Under the pieces are notes generated by a model. That model saw only the letters and a list, made by a program, of their open reading frames with translations. It did no database searches and was not told the origin of the DNA. Below are positions 53,382-62,956 of a DNA stretch of 64,000 bases, piece by piece. Made by a program: the position numbers and the translations under genes. Source of the DNA: Ottelia alismoides (taxonomy: Eukaryota > Streptophyta > Magnoliopsida > Alismatales > Hydrocharitaceae); assembly GCA_037367405.1 (NCBI GenBank), contig JAZKJV010010546.1, positions 22,237 to 86,236 on the forward strand, given 5' to 3'. Within the stretch, counting starts at the first letter, position 1. Each line of letters starts with the position of its first letter.

Positions 53382-55310
53382 TCCGCGCACCACGCGAGCG
53401 GCGGCGAGGATCATTTCGAGCCGGGGCTGCGCGAGCTTGTCGAGCTCCTGATTCGCCTGCTGGCGCCGCGCTTCGTCCCCCCGCCGGTCGAGCGCCTCGA
53501 GCCCAAGCACGCCGGCGCGCGCCAGATCCTGCGACAGGGTGCGCACCTCCGCCAGCGCGGCGCTCGACGCGAAGTACGGCTCGAGCCTAGCGTGATTGTC
53601 GCGCCACTGTTCGAGCAGGCGTCGATCGACGGAGCGCAACGCCGCGCTATCGCCTCGCGCCGCATCAACGAAGCGATTCAGATGCGTGTGCTGCGTGTAG
53701 CGCTGGAAGACCTCGCGATGCTCGATGCCGAGCGGATCGAGCGCGTCGGCCAGCGTGCGCAGCGCGTCGAGGGGCGCCTCGGGCGCCAAGCGCCGCAGCA
53801 TCATTTCATAGCCCGTCTCGTGCCTGGCGCCGAAGGCGGTGAGGCGCGGCGAGACAAGGTCGAGACGCCGGTACATGTCGGCGACATCGGTGATCGTTGC
53901 GGGCGACCAGAAGCGCTCGGCGATGGCGGCGCTCTTCGGCCATACGCGGGAATCGATGGTCTCCGGGCTGATGAACTCCGTCCACATGCAGGCCTCGCCG
54001 CCGAGGATGTTCTTCTTCTGCTCCGCCGTCAACGGCGCTACCGGACCGCCGTGCGGATCGACGGAGTAATACGCGCCTGCGGACTTCAAATGGTCGAGGT
54101 AGTAGCCGAACGACAGCAGCCCCTGATAGCCGCGCGCCGCCGCAGTCGCCAGCGATTCGTGATTCTGCCAGCTCTCCACCATGATGCTCTTCGGCAGGTC
54201 CTGGTGCAGGATCTCGTCCCAGCCCATCATTTTGCGCCGGTGCTTCGCCACCAGCTTCACCACGCGCTGATTGAAGTAGGTCTGCAAGCCAGCCTCATCG
54301 CGCAGGCCTCGGGCCTTGATGAACGCCTGGATCGCGGCGCTCTGCTTCCACTGCCGTCCGTTTACCTCGTCGCCGCCGATGTGCAGATACTCATCGGGGA
54401 ACAGGCTCGTCATTTCGCCCAGCAGCTTGTCGATGAAGGCGTAGACCTCCTCCTTCGTGGGATCGAGCGCCGGGTCGTAGACGCCGAACGTGTGGATGAT
54501 CGAAAAAGGCCCCGGCACGCTGGCGAGCTCCGGATAGCCAATCAGCCAGGTGCCACAGTGGCCTGGCATGTCGAACTCCGGAACGACGCGAATGCCGCGA
54601 TCGCGCGCGTAGGCGACGACGTGCCGGATCTCGTCCTGCGTGTAGTAGTCGCCTTCGGTGCCGAGCTGATGGAGCTTCGGGAAGAGCTTGCTTTCGACGC
54701 GGAAGCCCTGGTCGTCGGTCAGGTGCCAGTGGAAGACGTTCAGCTTCACGGCCTCCATCGTGTCGAGCGTGCGCTCGATCACCGGCACCGGCATGAAGTG
54801 GCTGGTGACGTCGACAAGCAGGCCGCGCCAGGGGAAGCGCGGAGCGTCTTCGATGATGACGCTGGCCGCCGCGTGGCCGCGCGGCCCGGCTGCGACGAGC
54901 TGCAGGAATGTCTGCAAGCCGCGTAGCGCGCCGAGCACCGAGGGCGCTGTCAGCCGCGCCTGCTCCACATTCACCTGCAGTCGATAGCTCTCATCATCGC
55001 CGAGCTTGTCGAGCGGACGGTCGCTGTTTTCGGCGCAGTCGATGATCAGGTTCGCCGCGCCCACCGAGGCCGCCAAGCCGCGCCGCAGCGGGATGCCGGT
55101 GAGCGCCGTCAGCCGTTCGCGAAAGCGGGCGGCGGCGCGTTCGAGCCGGGGCGCGGGCTTGCGCGCGAAGGCGACGCGGAAGCTGCTGTCGATGGCGAGC
55201 TCGCCGGAGAGGCGCTCGAACTTCGCCGGCCACGGCATCAGCGCCGGCGGGGCCGCAAAGGCGGGCGTGATGAGAGAGATGAGGACGAGAGCGAGCCGTG
55301 CGGAGATCAT
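53358..55310 (-). CDS. GH20 beta-N-acetylhexosaminidase
   Basis: This is an exported enzyme of about 650 residues. The ATG at 55310 opens the signal peptide MISARLALVLISLITPAFA. An N-terminal GH20b domain precedes the catalytic barrel, with FHWHLTDDQGFRVESK, PEFDMPGHCGTW and the catalytic Asp-Glu pair in HIGGDEVNG. WDEIL and WQNHESL are further family marks. A helical C-terminal segment follows. It releases N-acetylhexosamine from chitin fragments, peptidoglycan or glycans. The beta-lactamase-fold gene diverges 55 bases away. Confidence 0.94.
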   Translation of the reverse strand: MISARLALVLISLITPAFAAPPALMPWPAKFERLSGELAIDSSFRVAFARKPAPRLERAAARFRERLTALTGIPLRRGLAASVGAANLIIDCAENSDRPLDKLGDDESYRLQVNVEQARLTAPSVLGALRGLQTFLQLVAAGPRGHAAASVIIEDAPRFPWRGLLVDVTSHFMPVPVIERTLDTMEAVKLNVFHWHLTDDQGFRVESKLFPKLHQLGTEGDYYTQDEIRHVVAYARDRGIRVVPEFDMPGHCGTWLIGYPELASVPGPFSIIHTFGVYDPALDPTKEEVYAFIDKLLGEMTSLFPDEYLHIGGDEVNGRQWKQSAAIQAFIKARGLRDEAGLQTYFNQRVVKLVAKHRRKMMGWDEILHQDLPKSIMVESWQNHESLATAAARGYQGLLSFGYYLDHLKSAGAYYSVDPHGGPVAPLTAEQKKNILGGEACMWTEFISPETIDSRVWPKSAAIAERFWSPATITDVADMYRRLDLVSPRLTAFGARHETGYEMMLRRLAPEAPLDALRTLADALDPLGIEHREVFQRYTQHTHLNRFVDAARGDSAALRSVDRRLLEQWRDNHARLEPYFASSAALAEVRTLSQDLARAGVLGLEALDRRGDEARRQQANQELDKLAQPRLEMILAAARVVRGLLAANGL

Positions 55311-55365
55311 TGGGGCGCCGTCTTCATGATAGGCGTTGCGTGGTGCGCGATACACTCAGGAGGTC

Positions 55366-56589
55366 ATGACCCGCTTCGCGCTCCAGTTCGCGCTCCTCGC
55401 CGCCCTGCCGATCGGCGCCCTCGAAAAAGGCGCCCGCCCCGAAGCCGCCGGACTCTCGAGCGCCCGCCTCGAGCGCGTCACCGCCGCTCTCCGCGCCGAC
55501 CTCCAGGCCAACCGCATCCCCGGCGCTCTGGCCGTCATCTCGCGTCAGGGAAAAGTTGTCTACCTCGAGGCCGCCGGCTTTGCCGACCGCGAAAAGCAGA
55601 CGCCCATCCGGCCCGACACCATCTTCCGCATCTACTCCATGACGAAGCCCATCGTCAGCACCGGCCTCATGATGCTCTATGAGGAAGGCAAGTTCTCGCT
55701 GAAGGATCCCGTGTCGAAGTATTTGCCGAAGCTCGCCAATCTCCAGGTGCTCGAGGAAGGCTCGACGCCGGTGAAACCCACGCGCGAAATGACGATTCAG
55801 GATCTGCTGCGCCACACTGCCGGGCTCTCCTACGGCCTCTTCAGCAAAGGCCCGGTCGACGACATCTACAACAAGGTGCGCCCGCTCGATTCGCCCGACC
55901 TCGACACCTTCATCGACAAGCTCTCCACCATCCCGCTGCGCCACCAGCCCGGCACGCGCTGGCATTACAGCGTCGCCGTCGACGTGCAGGGCAAGCTGAT
56001 TGAAGCGCTCAGCGGACAACGGCTCGATCAGTATCTCGAGCAGCGCATCTTCCGCCCGCTCCACATGCCCGACACTGCCTTCACCGTGCCCGCGGCCAAG
56101 CAGAGCCGCTTCGCGCAGCTCTATGCCACCACGAAGACGGGCTTGCAACCGGCGCCGCCGCAGAGCTCGGCGAACTTCGTCAACGACAACCTGCGCTTCT
56201 TCTCCGGCGGCGGCGGGCTCGTCTCCACCGCGGGCGACTATCTGAACTTCTGCCACATGCTGCTCAACGGCGGCGAGCTCAACGGCGCTCGCATCCTGAG
56301 CCGTAAGACCATCGAGCTCATGACCACCGACCATCTGGTCGACATTCCCGGCCGCCGCGAGACCGGCTACGGCTTCGGCCTCGGCTTCGCCGTGCACGTG
56401 AACGAAGCGGGCAGCGGGCTGAATGGTTCGCTCGGCGAATACAACTGGAGCGGCTTGGCCGGCACGCGCTTCTGGATCGATCCGAAGGAGCGTCTGGTGG
56501 GCCTCTACCTCATCCAGGTGCTGCCGCCGCGCGACCCCGATCCCGGCCTGCTCTTCAAGCAGCTCGTCTATCAATCGATCGTCGATTGA
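55366..56589 (+). CDS. Serine hydrolase of the beta-lactamase/EstB family
   Basis: The protein is about 407 residues from ATG 55366, which has an excellent AGGAGG five bases upstream in the mRNA; the frame extends ten codons further without such a site. Signal peptide MTRFALQFALLAALPIGA. The nucleophile motif S-x-x-K is in FRIYSMTKP, and the tyrosine motif is in WHYSVAVD (YSV instead of the Y-x-N of class C enzymes). This points to an esterase or peptidase of the EstB type, not a true beta-lactamase. It is probably periplasmic. Confidence 0.92.
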   Translation: MTRFALQFALLAALPIGALEKGARPEAAGLSSARLERVTAALRADLQANRIPGALAVISRQGKVVYLEAAGFADREKQTPIRPDTIFRIYSMTKPIVSTGLMMLYEEGKFSLKDPVSKYLPKLANLQVLEEGSTPVKPTREMTIQDLLRHTAGLSYGLFSKGPVDDIYNKVRPLDSPDLDTFIDKLSTIPLRHQPGTRWHYSVAVDVQGKLIEALSGQRLDQYLEQRIFRPLHMPDTAFTVPAAKQSRFAQLYATTKTGLQPAPPQSSANFVNDNLRFFSGGGGLVSTAGDYLNFCHMLLNGGELNGARILSRKTIELMTTDHLVDIPGRRETGYGFGLGFAVHVNEAGSGLNGSLGEYNWSGLAGTRFWIDPKERLVGLYLIQVLPPRDPDPGLLFKQLVYQSIVD

Positions 56590-56591
56590 CC

Positions 56592-57410
56592 ATGCTGCCG
56601 ACGCGCCGTCACATCCTCGCTGCTTTTGCCCAAAGCTCCACGCGCGTGATCGACGCGCACAATCACCTGACGTATCGCACGTCGCCCGGCCCCCACGATG
56701 ACGATCGCAAGCTGCTCGACGCCGCCGCGCGGCTGGGCATCCATCAGGTGTGCTGCTCCATCATCTCGCCGGAGCGGCCGGTGTCGCTCGACGGCTTTCG
56801 CCGGGCGAATCGGGCACTGGCCGCAGTGATCCGCCGCTATCCCGACAAGATCCTGGGCTACTGCTTCGTCAACCCCGGCTACGGCGCGCAGGCGCTCGAC
56901 GAAATCCGCCACTATGTCGAACGCGAAGGCTTCATCGGCATCAAGCTCTACAACGACTATCTGGTGACCGACCCCGTCGTCGCGCCCGTGCTAGAGCTGG
57001 CCGCGAAGCTCCGCGTGCCCGTGCTGCATCACGCCGGGCACACGTCGTGGCTGCCTTCGCCGCAGCCGAACATCAGCGACGCCGGCCACATGGCCGTCGC
57101 GGCGAAGCGCTTTCCGGAGACGATGCTCATCTGTGCGCACATCTGCGGCGGCGGCGATTGGGAGTGGAGCATCAAGGCGCTGCGCGACGCACCCACCGCG
57201 TACTTCGACACCAGCGGCAGCGTGGCCGACGAGGGCACGGTGGAGATGGCGGTGCGGGTGCTCGGCGCCGAGCGCGTGCTCTTCGGCACCGATCTTTCCA
57301 TGACGGCGAGCGTCGGCCGCCTGCGCGGCGCGGAGATCAGCGAGGCCGCGCGAAGGCAGGTGCTGGGCGACAACATGGCGCGGATTCTGGCGCGGAGAAA
57401 GCGCGCGTGA
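56592..57410 (+). CDS. Amidohydrolase 2-family hydrolase
   Basis: The protein is about 272 residues from ATG 56592, three bases after the preceding stop. A short N-terminus resembles a Tat/signal remnant (RRHILAAFA). The metal-dependent TIM-barrel motifs are complete: VIDAHNHL (HxH), LHHAGHTSW, ICAHICGGGDW and FGTDLSM (final aspartate). The family includes decarboxylases and lactonases. A second, related gene overlaps its stop by GTGA and lacks the metal motif, so the two may form a hetero-oligomer. Confidence 0.9.
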   Translation: MLPTRRHILAAFAQSSTRVIDAHNHLTYRTSPGPHDDDRKLLDAAARLGIHQVCCSIISPERPVSLDGFRRANRALAAVIRRYPDKILGYCFVNPGYGAQALDEIRHYVEREGFIGIKLYNDYLVTDPVVAPVLELAAKLRVPVLHHAGHTSWLPSPQPNISDAGHMAVAAKRFPETMLICAHICGGGDWEWSIKALRDAPTAYFDTSGSVADEGTVEMAVRVLGAERVLFGTDLSMTASVGRLRGAEISEAARRQVLGDNMARILARRKRA

Positions 57411-58163
57411 TCGACGTCAACGCCTATCTCGGCCACTTCGCCTTTCGCCAGTTGCGCTACAACACCGCCGAGGGCTTGCTGCGCCTGATGGATCGCGCCA
57501 AGATCGAGCGCGCGGTGGTGTCGAGCGCGGCGGCCATCACGTATCGCAATGCGCAGTCCGGCAATGAAGAGGTGTTCGCCCAGGTGAAGAACCACCGCGA
57601 CCGCCTCATCCCCTTCGCTGTGCTGAACCCCCGCCTACGCCGACTGGGCGCACGACCTGCGCGTGTGCCGCGAGGAGTTCGGGATGCGCGGCGTGCGGCT
57701 CTATCCGAACTGGCACGCCTACAAGCTGAGTGATGCGCGCTGCCTCGCGTTCGTGCGCGACGCCGTGAAGGCCGGCTGGCCGGTGTCGATTCCCTTTCGC
57801 GTGGAGGACCGGCGCCAACAAAGCTGGCTGGTCGACGTGCCGAACGTCGCGTTGGCGGATGCGTTGGCGCTGGCGCGCGCGGTGCCGGAAGCCCGCTTCA
57901 TCTTCGGCAATGGCAGCGGCTTCACCGCCGCCGAGCGGCCGGCGAACGTGTGGCTCGAGATCTCGCTGCTGACCGCCGCGCTCACCAACGAGATCGGCCA
58001 GCTTCTCTCCGCGAAGGGTGGCGAGGACCGGTTGCTCTTCGGCAGCGGCATGCCGTTCCACTATCCCGAGGGCGCGGTGGTGAAGCTCGAAGTGCTCGCC
58101 GCGCCGGTGGCGGTGAAGGAGAAGATCGCGCGCGGCAACGCGCGATCGCTCTTGGGACTTTAG
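57407..58163 (+). pseudogene. Amidohydrolase-fold paralogue lacking metal motif, frameshifted
   Basis: It starts at GTG 57407, overlapping the preceding stop. The first 75 residues (IDVNAYLGHFAFRQLRYN to HRDRLIPFAVLNP) are in one frame. The remainder (CREEFGMRGVRLYPNWHAYK to GNARSLLGL) is in the next. The break is at a run of five C (57628-57632); one C fewer restores a continuous protein of about 250 residues. The family position of HxH reads DVNAYLG, and the final metal aspartate region reads FGSGMPFH. Both metal sites are lost, so the protein may be non-catalytic or use another mechanism. The indel may be an assembly error. Confidence 0.78.
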
Positions 58164-58169
58164 CTGCTC

Positions 58170-61100
58170 CTACTGCCGCCCCGCGCCGAGCCCGCCCAAG
58201 CGGCACGACCGGCAGACGCCGAAGCCGCTGCCATTGGCGTTGATGAAGCTGCAGAGCTGCTGCAGGCGGCCGAGCTCACCCACGTTCCCGCCGCCGTTGC
58301 CGATGCTGAGCGTCGTCGGCACGAAGCGCGTTTCCACCAGCTGAGCACCAGCCCGGATCCGCCTTCACGGTGGTGCCCCAGGCCAGCAGGCCCGGCGCCA
58401 GATTCGCCACGCCCACCGTCGACGCCGAGTTGTTGCAGCCCGCCGTCGCATCCGGGATCGACCCTAGCAGCTTCACCACGATCGACGTCGGCACGGCCGG
58501 CGTCAGCGTGTTGCTGATCAGATCCGCCCGCGCGCTGAGCGACACCAAGCCGTTGGGCGTCACCGGGCAGGAGCAGCAGCTCACCATCTGCTCGTCCGGC
58601 GAGAACGCGTAGACATTGGCGCAGATCGCGCCGGTGATGTTCGCCGTCGTGCCCGACGCCAGACTCGCGCCGCGCGCGCCGGTGTTCGTCAGGTTGATCA
58701 CCGAATCGCCCAGGTTCAGGTTCGACATGTACCGCAGCTGATAGGCGTCGCCGGGGATGAAGTTCGCCGTCACCACGCCGGGCCCGGTCACCGTCAACGT
58801 TTGCGGATTCGTGGGTCCCGCCAGCAGACCGGTGAAGCCCGCGAAGACGAAGTTCGCGTTCGGCGTAGCCAGCACCGAGAGCACCGCGCCTTGATCGTAG
58901 AACGCCGTGCCCGCCGGATTGATGGTGCCACCGGCGGGCGGGAGCGTGTTGAAGGTCACCTGATGCTGGGCCTTGAAGTTCATCGTGTAAGTGACCGTCG
59001 ATTGGAAGGGCAGCGTCAGCGTCTGCGTGGTGCCCGCGCCGTTCGGGCCGCTCAAAAACACATACTGGCTCTGGCCGCCGTTGAACGCTTGCGGCGTGGT
59101 GGTGGTGATGGTGAAGGGGTCGCCTTGGTTGAAGACGCCCGTGAAGACGCGCGTGCCGGTGAAGGTGGTGGCGTTGGCGGTCACCGTAGGACCGGTGATG
59201 TTGGTGACGACGGTCACGGTGATGGGATTGGGGATGTTCTGCAGCGCGAAGTTCACCACGTTGGCGGCGAGCGGCGCGGCGCCGGGGGCGCGCGGCGCAA
59301 TGGACGGGAACGGCGTGAAGGTCACCCTCACCTGATAGGAGCCCGTGAACTGGTTGGCGGTACAGGACGCCGACACCCGGCCATTCGAGTTGCTCAGCAA
59401 AGAGATCGTGTTGGTGCCGTTCGAGAACACGGCGCTGGCTCCCGTGAGCGCCGGCGACGAGAAAGTGACTGTCACGTTGGGCACGACATTCCCGTAAATG
59501 TCCACCACCTTCACCACCAACGGGGCAAAGGCCAGATACACCGCCGCCGATTGCGGCGTGCCGCTCACGGGCTCCAGTCCCGCGGGCTCCCCTGGCCTGA
59601 CGGTCACCTGCGGCAAGTTCACCGCGCTCAGTGAGGCGGTGGAGGCCGTGGGGGTGAACGTTCCGGCCGTGGTGCCCGCGACGAGATTGCTCGACTCCGC
59701 GATGCCATTGCTATCGGTGACGGCCGTCTGGCCAAAGCTGAACGAACCCGCGCCGCCCGAGCCAAAGGTGACCGTCACGCCGGGAACCGGGTTGCCAAAG
59801 CTATCGGTGACCTTCGCCTGCAGGCGATTCGCGAAGGCGTTCGTCACCTGCGCCGATTGCGGGGCGCCCAGCGGAGTAATGGTGGCGGGCGCGCCGGGCG
59901 TCACCGTGAGGGTGGCCAGGTTCGTGGGGCCAAGGCTGCTGGTGGACGCGGTGGGCGTAATGGGTCCGCCGGGTGTCGTCCGGGCCGTGACGACGCCCGA
60001 GGTGGCGATGCCCGAGGCATCGGTGGTGGCCGTATCGCCGCCCGCGATGGGGCCAGCGCCAGCGGAACTGAAGGTGACGGTGATGCCCGCGATGCCGTTG
60101 TTGAAGCGGTCGGTGACCTTGGCCTGCAAGGCACTGGTGAAAGCCGTGCCCACGGTGGCGGTCTGGGCCGTGCCGAGCGGGGTGAGGCTCGCCGGCGGGC
60201 CGGGCGTCACGGTGAGTTGAGGGAGGTTGACCGAAGCCCCCGGAATGGAAGCCGTGGGGGTGAAAACGCCCGCCGTCGTGCCGGCGAAGATGGGATTCGA
60301 GATAGCGCGGCCGTCCGGAATCGAGTTACTGGTCGCCGGAGTGCCGATGGAGCCCGCGCCGCCCATCGAGAAGGTAACGCTCACGCCACCGACCGGATTT
60401 CCGAAAGCATCGGTGACTCTCGCTGTCAGGAGCCCCGGAAAGGTGCCGTTGACCGGCGCCTGAAGTGGGGAGCCTTGCGACAGGATCCTGGAGGGCGGGC
60501 CGGCCTGAACTTCGAGTCTGGGCAGGTTGACGGAACGGCCGGGGATGCCGGCGCTGGGAAAAGAAGTTACCGGCGGTGGTCCCCGCCGTCACGAGACCGG
60601 AGGTAGCCGTCCCCGTGGAATCGGTCACGGCGGTGGTGCTTCCTGCGATGGTCCCTGCGCCATTCGTGCTGAAGGTGACGATCACGCCGGAGACGCCGTT
60701 GCCAAAGGAGTCCTGCACCCGAGCCGACAACCCGGCGCCGAAGCTCGTGTTGACCACGGCGGTTTGCACCGCGCCCAGCGCGGTGATGCTCGCGGCGGGG
60801 CCGGCGAGATTCGTCAGGCTGAAGGTGGCTTGAAGAGGCGGGTTGCTGCCCGCGACGGTCGCCGTGGGAGCGTTGGGCCCGGCCGTGGTGTTGGCGGTGT
60901 AGACACTGGCCGTGGCGATGCCGCTCGAATTCACGGTGACATTGGCGTTGCTCGAGAAGGAGCCCTGGTCTGCGCCGAAAGTGACGTCGACCCCGGTGAA
61001 GGGGTTGCCGTTCTGGTCGAACACCTGGGCCTGGAGGTTGGTGGAGAAGGCCGTGTTCACCGTCGTGCTGCGGTTGTTCGTGGAGCTCACCACGGCGATG

Positions 61101-61762
61101 GAGGCGGCATAAGGTGCCGGGGTGTCGGTGACGATGATGTTGTCGATGTACGCCTGGCCGCTGGAGGAAGGGTCGAACGGGATCAGCGTCGGGGCAATGG
61201 CGTAAAAATAATTACCCGGTGAGGTCGAAAACGGCGCCGTGGCCCGCGGGATCCCGTTGATGTAGAGGGTGGCCGTGCCCGTCGGGAAATCCAAGGTGAC
61301 CAGCACGTTGTACCAGACACCGCGCGACAGGGTGATCTGGGCGGCATAGGCGCCACCGGTAATGAGGTAGACCTTGCCGTCCTGGGGCGTGAAGGCGACC
61401 TCCGCCAATCTGGCGAGGACAGTATCCAACAGCGCGAACCGGTAGTTGTGATCCAGGCCCACTTGCGTGGCGCCGAACTGAAAGTCGAAGGAAACGGCTT
61501 TGGCACCCTGGGTAAGGGTGCGGTAGGCGCGAGTGCCATCCTGGGAGCCCGCGATGTCCAGCACCAGGCCCTTCGTGCCGGATTTCGCCGTGGTGGACTG
61601 TACGGCGATGTTGCCCACCGGTCCCTTGTCGCTTTGCCAGCCATCCTGGCCCGACAATGCGCCGTTGGCCAGCGTTTCGAAGGTGGTGGAGTAGTAGGTG
61701 GTGGCGGCGGCGGGAACCGCAAGGGACACTGAGGCCAACAGCAGAGAGAGATGTCTTTTCAT
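58170..61762 (-). pseudogene. Secreted Ig-like (Big_1-type) repeat protein, frameshifted twice
   Basis: Pieces in different frames form a protein of about 1190 residues. A signal peptide (MKRHLSLLLASVSLAVPAAA) and a LamG-like domain (residues 22-215; WYNVLVTLDFPTGTATLYIN) come first. Several bacterial Ig-like repeats follow, with QDSFGNGVSGVIVTFS, DRFNNGIAGITVTFSSAGAG and TDSFGNPVPGVTVTFGSGGA. An InlB-type repeat segment is next (HQVTFNTLPPAGGTINPAGT). The C-terminus carries a cysteine pair (FGVCRSCRLGGLG). Frame changes are at an A4 run on the plus strand (60559-60562) and near 58341-58352. After the second, the original reading continues to TAG at 58170. It is expected to be extracellular or surface-bound. 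The conserved GTACTAG motif lies 107-125 bases upstream of its start. Confidence 0.8.
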
Positions 61763-61868
61763 TCTTGTTTGGGTCGCGCCAGCAAGAAACGTGGGGCGGG
61801 GGACTCTCTATAAACGTTAGGCTCTGGGTTGCGATGAGAGCAAGTCCCGTCTGAGGAACGGGACTTAC

Positions 61869-61887
61869 AGTACTAGGACAAACGTCC
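61869..61887 (-). promoter_or_regulatory. GTACTAG motif upstream of the Ig-like repeat gene
   Basis: AGTACTAGGACAAACGTCC matches 17 of 19 bases of the site at 18034-18052. In both places it precedes a minus-strand gene for a large secreted repeat protein by about 110-150 bases, in the same orientation. This is probably a shared regulator site or promoter element. Confidence 0.5.
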
Positions 61888-61917
61888 GGCGCTGCGGGCC
61901 GGAATTCGCCAGAGCTG

Positions 61918-62835
61918 TCAGGCCGCCGCCAGGACGCCGCGCAACGCCGCGAAGGCGTGCACCTGCGTCACCGCTGCCGCCACCGTTTCGCCGGTGGGAT
62001 CGGTTTCCGGATTCACCGGCAGGAAGAGGACGGCGTTCTCCCGGCGCGCCATCACGTTGCACACCACCAGCGCGCGCATCATCCAGATGGCGCTGCGGAC
62101 ATCCGGGCACGCAACGCCCAGCCAGCCCGACGCGGTGGGCGGCACCGGAGCCGGCCGGAGCCCGGTGGCCGCTTCGACGGCGGCGGCGAGAGCGGCGCTC
62201 GAAGCACCCACCGGCGGCCGCGCGGGCTGAATGAGCGGCGTGGTCTCGGCGAGGGCGGCGAAGATGCGGGCGATCTCCCGGCGCTGGGCCCGCCACAGGT
62301 GGCCGTCCCAGTAGTGCGCCGTCTTCGCCAGCGAGGTGATGACGTTCTTGATCTCCTTCTCCACGCGAAAGGCGGGACCGGCGGGCAAATCGATCCAGGT
62401 GCCTTCGGTGCGGACGGAGACATTCTCCATGATGATGGCGCGCGCCAGCCAATCGGCGCACGTGGCATCGAGACAATCGACGCGGAGCCAACCGGCAATG
62501 GGCGCGGGCGCGGACTCGAGATTGGCCACCAGGTGGATGCCGCGGCGGAGTTCCTCCACCACGCGCGCATAGCCCGCGGGATCGGCGGCGATTTCTTCGG
62601 GCGAGGCAGGCTCGAGCAGCTTGCCCTTGTGGGGCGGCCCGCCGGCCATGGCGAGGTCGCAGAAGGAGCCCCAGATGTCGTCCCAGGCGACGCGGCCATC
62701 GTCGCCGTACTTCAGGGCGGCCGAGCCCATGGAGACGGGCTGCACGTCCTCGTAGCGGTCCTGATAGGTTTCCGGAAGTATTGCCCGCAGGCGGAATTCC
62801 AGGCTGGCGAGCTCCTGCTCGAGCGGCGTCGACAT
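61918..62835 (-). CDS. Conserved protein of unknown function
   Basis: The protein is about 305 residues from ATG 62835 (GAAAG upstream). The longer frame reaching 62913 adds an arginine/proline-rich stretch that I do not favour. Distinctive stretches are WDDIWGSFCDLAMAGGPPHK, RVDCLDATCADWLARAIIME and KTAHYWDGHLW. There is no signal peptide, membrane helix or motif that I can name. I take it as real because the composition is protein-like, the overlapping +1 frame is arginine-rich, and the segment GGPPHKGKLL looks conserved. It stands alone between the repeat protein and the receptor. Confidence 0.7.
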   Translation of the reverse strand: MSTPLEQELASLEFRLRAILPETYQDRYEDVQPVSMGSAALKYGDDGRVAWDDIWGSFCDLAMAGGPPHKGKLLEPASPEEIAADPAGYARVVEELRRGIHLVANLESAPAPIAGWLRVDCLDATCADWLARAIIMENVSVRTEGTWIDLPAGPAFRVEKEIKNVITSLAKTAHYWDGHLWRAQRREIARIFAALAETTPLIQPARPPVGASSAALAAAVEAATGLRPAPVPPTASGWLGVACPDVRSAIWMMRALVVCNVMARRENAVLFLPVNPETDPTGETVAAAVTQVHAFAALRGVLAAA

Positions 62836-62956
62836 GGGCTTTCTGAACCAGGGTAACCGAGGCAGGCGCCACGGCAGGAAGCTCACGGGTCTGGCGGAGA
62901 GGGTGGACAGCATGGGGTCGTCAGGGAATACGGAATCCTGACGGCGTTGGATGCCC

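Noticed and set aside
55366..56589. Antibiotic-resistance beta-lactamase
   Set aside because: The fold and SxxK are present, but the tyrosine motif is YSV instead of Y-x-N, and overall features fit EstB-type esterases or peptidases.
61865..62872. A 335-residue minus-strand frame overlapping the conserved unknown gene
   Set aside because: Very arginine-rich and without pattern; the neighbouring frame has balanced composition and distinctive conserved-looking motifs.
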